A DNA stretch of 64,000 nt from Pyrenula massariospora. Taxonomy: Eukaryota; Ascomycota; Eurotiomycetes; Pyrenulales; Pyrenulaceae. Within the stretch, counting starts at the first letter, position 1, and each line of letters starts with the position of its first letter. The stretch is from NCBI GenBank assembly GCA_021030905.1, contig JAGFMI010000012.1:868001-932000 (forward strand). Direction: 5' to 3'. Shown in pieces: positions 46,455 through 57,630 of this stretch. The position numbers were made by a program, and so were the translations under genes. The notes under the pieces were generated by a model that saw only the letters and a program-made list of their open reading frames with translations, was not told where the DNA came from and did not search any database.

Positions 46455-47691
46455 TCACAACCTAAGCCGATCCGCCCCCCTCGCCAGCCTCAACCTATTA
46501 CTCTTCTCCACAATATCCCGATCAAACGCCCACCAAAAGTCCTTGAAGAACACCTCGCCCACCTCCCAATTCTCGGTGTTGAACGGGTCGGACCCCCAGA
46601 TCCGCAGGCCGCCGGCGGAGTCCTTGATGGAGAACATGAGCTGCAGCACGACGGCCTCCTTGCTGTCGGAGGCGAGGCGGATGTTGCGGGGCCGGAAGTC
46701 GAGGGGCTGGGTGAGCATTTGGAGGATGCGTTCGCGGACGCTGGGCCAGGGGAGGAGGTCGAGGATGGGGTGGTGGTCGACGGATTTTTGGGAGGGGGTT
46801 GGGTGCCAGATGATGGGGAGGGGAGAGTGGGAGGGGGGATTTGGTACGAAAGGAGAGTAGTTGAGGGTTGGTCTAGGGACGGCTATTTGCGTGGGTGAGA
46901 TGGTGTTAGCTGTTGATGACGCATTCGTTGGTGAGAAGAACGGTGAACGGGCCGAGGGGTCAAACAGATCGAATTCGACGCCCGTTGCTCGTTTGATGCT
47001 TTGTGAAATTTGAGCGTGCGCTCGCATCAGCGATAGTCTTGGAAACGAGATGAAGGTCTCGTCGGCAAACGGAGACTGAACAGCGATAGCACCAGAAGGG
47101 TCCGCTGAACTTCCAATCTGGGCCGTTAATCCATCTCCGATCTCACCCAGGGCTAGCAGTTGCGGTGGTAACGACCAATATGCTGCATTCTGGCTTAATC
47201 GCGATGACGAGTTGTTTGATAAGGAAGTGACATCCTCAGATAATACATTTCGGAATTCAAGCTCGTCAGATGCTGGCAAGAGGTCGTTCGCACCCCCCAA
47301 ACTCTATCCTCAAGTTAGATGGGCGCCTCTATCGCGGGGAAGGGATTTACCAGAGCTAGCTCTCCAGGATTTGCCGCCTCTTGTCCAGGCTGGGCAAGCA
47401 GGGCAGCCAATGATGCGTCTTCGAATGACCCAAAGTTTGCATTTGATAATAAGTCCGAACCGAGCGTAACGATCTCATCTGTTACGCTCTGGGATCCGGC
47501 TTGAGTATTTTCAGCTTGGGTCCTGGTCAATCGTGCTCTCTTCCGCTCCCCTGGCAAAGATGTTAGATTATGAAAGTGGCAGTAGACGACAGTGATGTTC
47601 ACGCACTGTATCGTCTCTGGGCAAGCACATTGAGCAGTCGGCGCCGCTCTGCGGGATCCTCATTCCGAGAGGGAATGACCAGGGAACTCAT
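46455..47691 (-). CDS. bZIP-like transcription factor with DUF3425 domain
   Basis: Exons 47691-47607, 47550-47351 and 47303-46455 give 377 residues. The N-terminus has a bZIP-type basic region split by intron 1: DPAERRRLLNVLAQRRYR joined to ERKRARL. A clear leucine zipper is not seen after it, as is common in this group. The C-terminal half holds the DUF3425 signature: HHPILDLLPWPSVRERILQM, then LQLMFSIKD, LRIWGSDPFNTENWEV and FFKDFWWAFDRDI. These fungal proteins are putative nuclear regulators, several tied to stress or secondary metabolism. Introns of 56 and 47 bp have good branch sites. The 35-bp tandem repeat just upstream of the start codon lies in the promoter or 5' UTR. The 3' end is G-rich on the coding strand. 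Confidence 0.85.
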
Positions 47692-47726
47692 CTTCTTGGC
47701 TCTAAGCCGAGGCTACCGTGTCAGCA

Positions 47727-47796
47727 TGCCTTCCTAGCTGTCAAAACCAAGGCGTCAAAGGTGCCTTCCTGGCTGTCAAAGCTAAGGCGTCAAAGG
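47727..47796 (+). repeat. Two-copy 35-bp tandem repeat in the bZIP promoter
   Basis: Units 47727-47761 and 47762-47796 both start TGCCTTCCT and end AAGGCGTCAAAGG, differing at about three positions. They lie 36-105 bp upstream of the start codon of the bZIP gene, so any bound factor's site is duplicated there. Confidence 0.85.
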
Positions 47797-48297
47797 CGCG
47801 AGAGGATGGCTAGGCTAGATCACCTCGACGTAAGGAAAGGTAGGGTAATCGTGCGGCTGGGCCAGCATGATTGCAAACACGAAACAATGTCACTGGCTTA
47901 GCGAGTCGAAGGCCGACGAGGCTGAAGAGGCTGAAGCAGTGCATCGGTGTTAGCGGCTTCCATTTGTAGCTAGTACGTGAGTCAGCATGTTAGCGGTGAT
48001 GTTCGTTGCTTCAGAACAACCTACAGTACAGTCAAGGCAGATTAGATTAGATTTGAAATGCATTTGTTCAGTCATCATCTCGTCCGCTGACAATAGAGCA
48101 TTCATGAAGTTGATGTTAGTGCCGCCGGCTCTACTAGGATAGAATCGCTGGCAATGGCCAGGGAGAGATCACGAGAAGCTCTTCTGATATCTCGTCTATA
48201 TAAGAGTGATGCTGCTCCTTCCACCGACGGAAGACACGAAACAAGACATCAGAATTGATACACGTTGCTAAAATCCTACTCCCCATCAGATTTAGTC
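47797..48297. promoter_or_regulatory. Divergent promoter region of bZIP and carbonic anhydrase genes
   Basis: About 600 bp shared with the tandem repeat. A TATATAAGAG box at about 48196 lies 100 bp upstream of the carbonic anhydrase start and looks like a usable TATA element. Confidence 0.5.
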
Positions 48298-49101
48298 ATG
48301 TCACAACCAGGCACGAGAGAGGACAAGGCCGCGGCCGTCACAATCGACGAGCTACTTGCACGCGCCAGGCAGCAACAAAGCCAACACCAGCCAATGCCTT
48401 TGATTGACGAACTCGCTTCTTCGGGGAGGGCAAGGAAACCGGTGATGATTAGTACGTGAGCATGCTCCTCTGAAAATTGGAAATCATCTAACAAGCATCA
48501 ACAGTCACCTGCATGGACCCACGTGTCTTCCCCGAGCATCTATTTAGCCTTAATGTGGGAGGTACGCAAATGGTCAATCGCTCGCGTGTTTCGAACGGAT
48601 TGCTGATATAAATAATTTAGAAGCACTCGTCGTCCGCAACGTTGCCGGCCATCCTCAACCGCAACTCACTGACATCCTTGCCCTTGACACGGCTCTTGGT
48701 ATTGCCGAGATCATGGTCATCCATCATACAGGTACATGGTTCACTACTTCCCTCAGGTTCTTTTCCCAAATTTTTTCAGCTGCCCTACCACTTGCATCTT
48801 CAAAATCCCCGACAAGAAAATTATCTAACAAGAACCAATTCTAGACTGCGGCGCAACACACTTCACTAATGCCAAAATTCGTGACGCCCTCAAGGCCCAG
48901 GATCCCAAACTCTACTTGGCCACCAATGTCGACGCGATGGACTTCGGTGCCGTCCACCAAGTCCCCGTCGAACAGTCTATCGTTGACGACGTGAAGTGGC
49001 TGCGCAAGGAGGCGCCGTTTATACGGGACAGCCTCAGGGAGAAGGTGAGGGGGTTTATGTTTGATTTGCACACGGGAGAGTTGAGGGAGGTCAAGCCTTG
49101 A
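48298..49101 (+). CDS. Beta-class carbonic anhydrase
   Basis: It interconverts carbon dioxide and bicarbonate with a zinc ion. Exons 48298-48451, 48505-48561, 48621-48731 and 48845-49101 give 192 residues. The zinc ligands are all visible: Cys in IITCMDPRV (the CxDxR motif; Asp and Arg form the gating dyad), and His and Cys in VIHHTDCGATHF. EALVVRNVAGH and LTDILALDTALG are also typical. It lacks an N-terminal targeting sequence or signal peptide and is short compared with the roughly 220-280 residues of Nce103, so it belongs to the short fungal type, probably cytosolic. Bicarbonate supply and CO2 sensing are the usual roles. It is divergently arranged with the bZIP gene. The second exon is only 57 bp. 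Confidence 0.93.
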
Positions 49102-50473
49102 GAGAGGAGCACTGCTGCTGGGAATATAGTTTTTCCTAAGTGGAGAGTTGTTTTGAAAAATTCAGGTTGCCGAAACCCAGCTTTAAAATCATTTGAACAT
49201 AAGGGCTGAAATTTCTTTACATCAGCAAGTCCTGCATTCACTCGAACGATTGAGTCTCGGTGCGGCCTTGAGATATCTCCAACATAAGTCTACCCGGTAG
49301 CGTTTCTAGTGGTAAAACCGTACGGGGCATCTTGATATATAGCCCCGCCCAATACGACAAAAATACCCCACAAGGTGAGGTGTGGCCCGGCTCGATTGAC
49401 ACCCGGCTAGGCCCCGATTAGCAATCTAGGGTAGCACAACATATACCATTCCCAGGTCCAGCGCCAGATCTAGAATTCTAAACTCCGAACAGGCGTAGCA
49501 TGCCGCAATCATTAACGAGGGATAGGTTTCAAACACCGACGCTCTGGAACCAGCAGTAACTTGCGGTATAACCTGTAGATTTGATCTGGCGCGAGACGTG
49601 AAGTGGGCTTACGCGCGATTGTGGGTGCGTGTAAGCCCCCAACGCCGGAAGTTGGTGAGTACAACTCGCACCAACAGAAATCCCTCCGACAGCCACTTCG
49701 CTCCGAAGTTTCACCGGATCTCGTCGCCATGAGAAAAATGTCAAATGTTACAATCCAAGATCGTCTAGCTAAGTTCTGTCGTAATAACTTTTCGCAAGTT
49801 TTGTCTACTTTTCCTGTATTAGTTGGAGGAAGATCTGCGTATCGGAAAGGTTGTGCAAATTATCGATCTGATGACATGGCTCCTCAAACCTGATATGTAT
49901 GCGGTCATTTCAAGTCCAAGTCCGCGGCTGTTAGACTATTTCAAATAAACAAGCTTTACTTCTGCTCATGTAAGGCTTTTTGTGGGACCACTGCCGATGC
50001 ACTCCATGGGAGTGACTCTAGCCGAATTGAGGATAACCGGCTCGGATCGTATTCGGCTCAGCTCGGAGTTGGGTCGATTTTTCAACGTAGTGACCCGAAA
50101 TAACCAACTTCAGCTAGTCCTCTCCGCCTTGACGATAATCTGGGTGTTCATTGGTGTGATACACTTTTCCAATTCTACCGTGCCTGCATCGGACATGATT
50201 TTTCAAGCCACTTCTATACTAATACATAAGTAGCAGGTCCGAAAGTATCTATGGGCTGGATGGGGAGGATTACCTTGCCTAGTAAGTCATTGTGAGAGTC
50301 ATGACAGTGTTCAAGCTATAAATATCGATCCGCCGGATCTTTGCTTCTTGAAAAAAGTTTGCAATCTTGTTTAAATCTTCAACGTTGTCATGGACCAATC
50401 TAGATTGAGATAAATGCTTCGTTTTCAAGAGTAAGTGTAATTTTCAATTTCTTTGAAACCTTGCTCAAGAACA
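49102..50473. other. Intergenic, no gene seen
   Basis: Frames at 49512-49893 and 49982-50233 overlap on both strands and look like chance. Composition is AT-leaning. Confidence 0.45.
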
Positions 50474-52173
50474 ATGAAAACTACCATGAACACTCCCTTT
50501 TTGTTCATTCTCTTCTTCTCCCTGCTTGAAAAAGTCTTCTTAGCCGATATAGATCCATGCTATCGGTCAGGCTACGAATTAATAACTATTCCGGAGTTGC
50601 AAGCGGTCATCAAGGACATCACTGACAACCACAATGGCCGACGAGATGATGCAGATCAATCAACTCCTCAAAAAAGGGACCCTGGACCGCCAATGGTTCA
50701 AAAAATTCGTGACAGAACGTGCCAGATTGGGGTGGCCACTTGGGGCGTGACACCCCACATAGCGTACGGAATGCAGCTGGCTGACCGGCAGCTGAGACCC
50801 CAAGCCCCAGGAGCAGATGCGAACCATGATGGGGATTTAGAGAGCGCTAAGAGGGCGAACAAAGTGGTCTGGGAATATTTCCAGTCGGCCCTGACTCCCA
50901 GTCGTCTCAATATTACTGGTAATGACGGCGTTGATTCTCCGCAGGCACTCAGGAACTACACCAGAGAATTTAGCCCGGCAATAGCAAGTCAGGAGTAAGG
51001 ATGTTCTTTCTGGGTGACATCAAAGTCATGATGCCGCACCTCATGCTTTAGTGTACTAATGAGGCACTTCTTAGAAGCTTGAACTTGTGTTTATCACAAA
51101 TGGTCGAATTTAGCCCCAAATCTTCCCCAAACAACCTTATGATACAATTATCATTGCAACGCCCTACGCTCAGAAAGGTCCATGAGAAAATTCAGCCTCA
51201 AATTCGGCTGCAACGCGATGACAGAAGATCTAATGTACTTCAAATTAAACCAGATAAACCGGCTCCAGCACCTCCCTACGAGTCTGCATGTCCGGAAGAA
51301 AACTCCCAATTTTACCGCCGCGACCACAACACCGAGGATGAAGCCAGGGACCTGATGCCGCGTGATTATTTCTACGACGATTACTGTGATTTCCAGACCA
51401 ACGACAATGTCAGTCAGATATTCGAAAGCATCGTGGGCAACATTGGCCTGCCTCGAATCTACGCCGATCCCCATGCCATGGCTTTCGAGATGGTCATCTT
51501 CCGCCCCGCCAATCCCAGCGAAAAAACCAACATCGTAGCCTCCGGCAACTACCGTGCCTTCCTCTGGCTGTGGACAAAAGGAACCCCCGACCCCCCCGAC
51601 TGCAACAAACCGGACTTTCAGCAGCCGCCCGTCCGCTCAGGCTTCATTGACGTGTCCGACATCGGCCCGCCCACCAAGTACGCCCAGCTCCACAACCAGG
51701 TCTGCTACGCCCCGTGGACCCCGGGCCACACCGACTCCAGAACATACGAGCTCGACTACCCGGGCCTCGCGGCCAAGCTGAACGGGCAGTGCTTGAACAT
51801 CGGCCGGAGCGGAACCCTGGCCCCAGGGAATAACCTCGAGGCGGTCGCCGGCAAGGGCGACGGGTGGCGCGGCTTCTTCAGCAACACGTGCGACCAGCCA
51901 ATCCAGTGCTCGAATCTGTTCGGCTACCGGGGCGACGGTGACGGGGGCCTGTACAAGAATATGGTCGACTCGTGCAAGACGCAGGAGTATCCCGATTGGA
52001 AGCCAGGGAAGGGGTCGGTGTCCTACTATGGGGGTGCGGCGGCAAACATGGCATTCAATGACGCGCATCCGTTCATCAGTAATGAGGATCCGCCGTTTGG
52101 GGACCAGGGCGGTTATCCGTGCGGGTATTTGGTGATCCATCCTAATGTGGAAGGATTTAGAGAAGGGGTCTAG
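50474..52173 (+). CDS. Secreted protein of unknown family, 539 residues
   Basis: Exons 50474-50994 and 51075-52173; the 80-bp intron has a GTAAGG donor and a perfect TACTAAT branch site and joins SQE to SLNLCLSQ in phase. Residues 1 to about 24 are a signal peptide (MKTTMNTPFLFILFFSLLEK...). The mature protein has a Pro/Gln/Arg-rich, probably disordered middle with a possible Kex2 site (TPQKRDPG near residue 65), then a folded C-terminal domain of about 300 residues. That domain has well-spaced cysteines (YCDF, DCNKPDF, QVCYAPW, GQCLNIG, NTCDQPIQC, DSCKT, YPCGY) and many Asp/Gly. I recognise no family; it looks extracellular. It is the nearest intact neighbour of the HET genes, but nothing shows a functional link. 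Confidence 0.7.
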
Positions 52174-52808
52174 CGCTTGGTGTGAGGAGCAGAGAATAAC
52201 GCAAGGAACCCGGCCTGACCAAAGGGATGCATTACACCAGACTCACCATGCTATAAAGTGGATCACGTAGTGCAGGTACACATGTCACCTAGAATAAGAA
52301 CCGTCCGAAGGACTGCCATACGCCAAAGTGCGCTTTACACAGCTGTCACACCTTCATCGCTCATTCAAGCTCCAAGAAACTGCTCACCAACGAAATGTGC
52401 ATTAGACCTCGCTCTCTTCTCCTCGGGTCAAGGCATACCTTGATCCCAGACGATCATGTAGACCCGTGCTTTGAAATTTCCTCGGTCGATCAGTTCCGAC
52501 CAGCCGGGGGAGGGAAATATGTCAGGACTAACAATACCTACAATCTCTTCAACATTATTGTACCTCGCTTTCAGAGGACTTGTTATAGTTCTTAAGAATC
52601 CTTTACGTGTACCTGGATGGCTCAGTCTTTTAGTGTCCAAGAATCGCTGCAGTATCTCAAAAATTAAAGTACTAAGTGAGTTAGGGTATCGAGACGGTGT
52701 GGGTACAGCGGCTGAGTGTACTTCTAAGCAAGAGAACCACCATTAAGGTAGAATATGTGGAGCATTATGCCGACAAACGGTTCTGGATCATCGTTTGAAA
52801 TTTTCGTT
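52174..52808. other. Convergent 3' region
   Basis: Lies between the secreted-protein gene and the HET gene; short frames only. Confidence 0.5.
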
Positions 52809-55077
52809 CTAAATAATCGTGATCGCCTGATATTTTAAACTAGCGAAACGTCTAAGGCCGCCTGGCATAGTCCTGAAGCACCCAACTCGAATGTACTTCC
52901 CAGAACTTCTGCTGGGATGGATAAGAACTCCGCAAGCCGCCCGAAAAGATCCAGTGGGAACGCGTTGACAGTCTCTAAGGTAACTGCCGATCAATACCAT
53001 GGACAGAGTTCTCCTAAAATCTTCGCCGCGGCCCTCTATGCCCCAATCTATCGCGACCTCTGCGAGTTCCACAGTATCTAGAAGAGCCATATGTAGCTCA
53101 TGACCAAAGTGTTTTGACCGATGGATGCGTGTAGGCGGCAGTGGCATGACTTTCGCAGTAATCTCTAGATATCCACCAATGACCTCACCAAAAGAATTTA
53201 ACCCCTTTAATTTCGTCGAGGCAGCGAAACGCTCAAGCTCCATCTTCACATCGCTTGTCTCGGTCTGTTTACCAGGAACTCAGAATTCGATCTGCAGATT
53301 TCCACTAGCCCAGCTCCATGACGGGGCGATGTATGATTCAGAAGGCTCGAATCGATCTGACAACGCCTCCATTGAGGTCATCATCCCAGATTTCGCGCGC
53401 CAGCATAGTTCTTGAGCAAGCCTTTCCTTCCACAGACCGGCAAAGTAATTTTCTGGAGGAAAGTCCATAAGTTTCGCAACACCAGAAAGAGCAGGAAGTC
53501 TGTCCCTCCCAAATGTCAGTTTTCGTGCTGAGTATATTGACACAAGATTTTCCCAGCAACTATACTGAGAATCTTCTTGATTACGGCTACTCCCGTTCTT
53601 GGTTACACTCAGACTTTCAGCTAATGCGAGCTGTTGATAGCTCTTACCATGCGTCCCGTCTTCTGATCGTCGTTTTGAAGGACACTCGAAATGAACACCC
53701 GACGTTCCGAAGATTAAAAGCCGCGTGGATAAAACAGTCTCTTGCAGAGTCCATCCCCGTTGCTGCCATTGCGATGTTTTTACGTCATCAGAATATGACT
53801 GAGAGCTTTCACGAAAGCCAGGGTGTAATTTTGCCTCCCGGATGTTGAATGACCCTTTGATAGTTTTGTCAAATTTTGATTCAAAGTTAATCACAACCGT
53901 GTCGGCTAGATTAGGCAGTCGGCGAGCCAAGAAACTTTGACGACAGGTAGCAGAAGCAGGGGTGCAGATTGTGAAGTACGCATGCCGGTAGATATCTGCC
54001 ATTGACGCAGATTCCTTCTCCCAATCAGCTCGATCGTCCTGGATGATACAAACGGCGTCAATCCATAAATAGGGAATCGATAGGGCTCGTGCAACAAGGA
54101 TTGCATCGCGGACGACCTCAGAAGCGCTTTCAATGGAGAACCCTACCAGACGTTCACTAAGAGTATGCGTTTCAGTTTTAAACTGGGTCGCTGAATCTTT
54201 CGCAGGTCCCCAACAATAACTCAAAGCGGTATATCGAGGCGGAGTGCTTATTCTGCTTAGACTCATCGTAGACGGTTCATTTGTGATAATTAATCGCGGG
54301 TTGATACCGCGATCCTCATCGCCTACATCGATTAGTCTTGTTGGGAGAAAGTTCGCATTTCGACAACTCTTGTGGTCGTGAAACTTGTCACATTCTTCAA
54401 GCTCTTCACGAAGCATGTTCAGGTTTCTCTCGTGTAGAGCATTAATCTCTAGAGAAGGTTTCAGACCCAGCCAATGTGAACAAGAGCCTTTCAATGTCAG
54501 TCAAGTCATTATGCGTCTTCTCCAGTGTCTTCAATGACCTACCTATTTGAGCATCGATCCCGAAAACGACATAGTGACATCCTATGACAACGGCAAACAT
54601 GAGCCCGGCCAACAAACTTTTTGAAAATCTTGATGGTTACCTACCTGCAAGATTTCTCCCAGTGTAAAACCCATAAAACACCGCCAGCAGAGCTATCAGT
54701 CCTACAGGCTGACTAATGCCTCCCCCTGAATCTCCATCAGTGATTACGGTCTTCCCCCAGTGGTACTTCATCTTGACTTCGACTTCGACGCCACTCACAA
54801 CACCAGGTATCTTGACGCGATCGAACAACAATCGACAAAAGTCGCATCCCCCTTGGGCACTCGCTCTGAGATTTGGAAAGTCTGGGAGTTTATCCTGGAG
54901 AAGGTAATCGAGTGGTATATTTCCTCGGCTCTCGCGATAGTCTCCAGGTCCGTCAATGTTGAAAGACAGTCTGGTTCTTCCGGTTTCGTCGACTACGGTG
55001 CGGCCACTAAGAGCTTGGTCATCTAGTTCTAGGACTTTACACCTCGCGCATAGCCTAGACAGGGATGTTTGTGACAT
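52809..55077 (-). CDS. HET-domain protein with an internal TGA stop
   Basis: A heterokaryon-incompatibility protein. Exons 55077-54645, 54581-54543 and 54487 onwards are in phase. The first stop (TGA, 53280-53282) gives 559 residues, but the same frame stays open for another 157 codons to 52809. The N-terminus has CARCKVLELD and GGCDFCRLLFD, a CxxC pair common in HET proteins. The HET domain follows: YTALSYCWG, IPYLWIDAVCIIQDDRADWE, MADIYRHAYFTIC and RGWTLQETVLSTRLL. PSWSWASGN marks its usual end. The part after the stop (FGEVIGGYLEI, GGLRRFASL) matches the C-terminal region most HET proteins keep, so the stop is probably a recent nonsense mutation. No splice pair removes it in phase. HET domains trigger cell death when unlike mycelia fuse. 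Confidence 0.85.
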
Positions 55078-55928
55078 AGCTATATCATTCCACAGCTCTA
55101 AACAGAGAGAATTGTAGAACTAAATCAACGTGCCGTGGTTGTTGACACATTTACAGATGACGTAGCTTAAACGCTAGCGGGGTTCAGACGATTGGAAGGC
55201 TTCGTTGAGAAACGTTCTCGGAATCACCTCGGGAAGCGATGGAGCAAGACTAACAAGGACTTCGGGGAGAGAGAGCGAGTTTACTCCTTGGAACCAGTCG
55301 AGTAGTACAGAGGAGAGAAGGGTGGCTGGTTTGGAACAAATGAGCTTAGTTCGGATTAGCTGGAGGAGAGGTGCGGGGAATGAAGAGCAGTGGTTGCTTT
55401 ATATATCTTATAGTAGTAACATGGCGCCACTTGAAAATATACTGCTGGATAAGAGGCCAACTGAGCATATAAGTATTAGGTCTTGAACACTTCGCCCATC
55501 ACTGACACCTAATGGCTCCTTTCTTCATTCTTATTCTAGTTGAGACAAACTGCAACGAACATGAGAGTAGGTTACTCAAGTTGAGCTCATGTCAGATATC
55601 TGCCATATTAGATTCCGGTTTTTGCTCCTCGCGCTCCTTATATACCAGGGCAAGTGGGGAGAAGCTTCTTCCCGAGGCTGACACTAGATAGGCCCGCCCC
55701 TCTCGAGAGCCTTGCATTCCAACGGGCCCTGCTAATTGATTAAGGCGCTGAAGCCGGCTAGAACTACTTTGCCAGCAGACAGATGGCAGCGTGACTTGCT
55801 TTCGTAGATAGTTGCACTTTCACAACCTCGACGATGTAACTAGCGCCAATTTCAGCCTCGTCTCACAAACCTTCTGATTTCTTCCTACCCAGTTTCATCG
55901 CAAAGCTAAGGGCAATAAGGATTCCAGT
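55078..55928. other. Intergenic between two HET loci
   Basis: Probably contains the promoter of the first HET gene. No gene seen. Confidence 0.45.
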
Positions 55929-57023
55929 TATGCGATTACTCAATGTTGAAACTTTTCAGCTAGAACCTTCCATGGTTTAGAAGTTCCAGAATACGCTGCC
56001 CTCTCTCATACTTGGGGGAATAAAGAGGTAATATTCCAGGACCTTAAAACGGACCTTGACCATAAGAAAGATGGCTGGATCAAGGCAACTGGGTCAGCCA
56101 ATGAAGCAAAAAAGCATAGTTGCAAATATCTCTGAGTCGACAATTGTTGCATTGACAAATCTTCGTCAGCAGAGCTATCGGAAGCGATTAATTCGATGCC
56201 CCGGTGGTATCGAAAATCCAAGGCCTGCTTTGCGCACCTTCAGGACGTTTCAATAGAATCCAAACAATATATAACCGACGAAAAGGAGGACTTCAAATAT
56301 CGTTCGAGTACGTCTTCTTCATCTAGCTTATATGCATCCTCACCAGCTAGTCCTTTTTCTCGAACCGACTTCTCTAGATCCCGCTAGTTTAAATGACACT
56401 AGACTTTTCAGGAGCTTATAGCCCCCAAGACATTATTCTTCTATGACTTCGCGTGGAGCGTCATTGGAGAGAAGAAAGAGCTTGGTAAAGTAATTTCCGA
56501 GTCCACAGGCATCGACATAGATGTGCTACGTGACTACGCGCTGCCATTCCAAGGAAGCATTGCCAGGAGGATGTCTTAGGCTTCTAAACGAGAAACAAAG
56601 AGAGACGAGGATATCGCCTACTGTCTGATGGGCATTTTCAATGTCAACATGCCACTTCTATATGGAGAAGGGGCGAAAGCTTTCATTCGAATACAAGGAA
56701 AAATCATGCGATCCAGCTACGACTACAATCTCTTTGCGTGGAATGATTAATTTACTATTGCTCTGTATATATCACACCATGTAGCAACGGAAGAGTTGAG
56801 AGGAAGCGGCCCAACACAAGGCAAACTGATTCTCGACATAGGGAAGCTTGCGCCACATCCAGTGGCCCTCAAGAAATCTGCTAATGTCATTCCTCATACC
56901 GCTAAGAGGGAGGCGTATCACATGACAAGTAGAGGTATTCAACTTCTCTGCAAATCCTCAGGGCCCCGAACGCGGCTCTCTTTCCACTCACCTTGCAATA
57001 CCCCAATGTGGCTACAGGAGTGA
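55929..57023 (+). pseudogene. HET-domain gene, heavily decayed
   Basis: Opposite strand to its two HET neighbours. Fragments in several frames match the common NWD/HET-type layout: MRLLNVETFQLE at the start, YAALSHTWGNKEVIFQDL, CCIDKSS- and AELSEAINSMPRWYR-like stretches, FFYDFAWSVIGEKKELG, SIARRMS, KRDEDIAYCLMGIFNVNMPL and LYGEGAKAFIRIQGKIM. The gene is broken in several places, including by stops and frame changes, and cannot make the full protein. The trailing frame to 57023 is a likely C-terminal part. Some of the damage (TGG to TAG type) fits G-to-A change and could be repeat-induced point mutation, though this is inference. Confidence 0.8.
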
Positions 57024-57630
57024 TCTTGGAACTAAGGAAGCTGGCGGGACCAAAAGATGCATCTTGCTAGGCCCATGATGCTAGAGCTTGATCTCGTTAT
57101 ATAGGTGTACATGCCATTGAGAATAAAAAGCATTAAAATAGCTGCCGCAGGCCGAGATATATATTCTGTAACTATTACGCGTATATCACTTCTCTGGCTA
57201 TTTCGAAGGGCCAATTTCGTGGCTTTGAAGCCATGAAATCACCAGTGCGTGTTGAACTGCACAACGAGCACCGTGCCTAATGTGCGGCGTTAAGCTTAGT
57301 ATAGATAAGGTAGTCACAAACTTTCGGCTCTAGTAATACCCTTGAGTGCAGTATCGATCATGGATTTGAATGAAATCCGTCAACGACAGGCCAATAATTA
57401 CCTGACAAGGACTCCGTGGTCGGTGAAGTGGTGAGTGCGCTTGCAAGGTAATGTTAAGAATGGGGCACCTAGCCACCACCAAGGGGTGGTTATATAGGCA
57501 TCCGAATCCCCCAGGAGATAGATAGACAATCAATTAACTCATTTCATCTTGAAAGATAATTCAGGTCATTATACCCATGCGAGGTCTGGGTTTTAGCCAT
57601 CAATCAAAAACTCTCCAGCGAATCAAAAGC
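57024..57630. other. Intergenic between HET loci
   Basis: Convergent 3' flanks of the HET relic and the intact HET gene. No gene seen. Confidence 0.5.
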
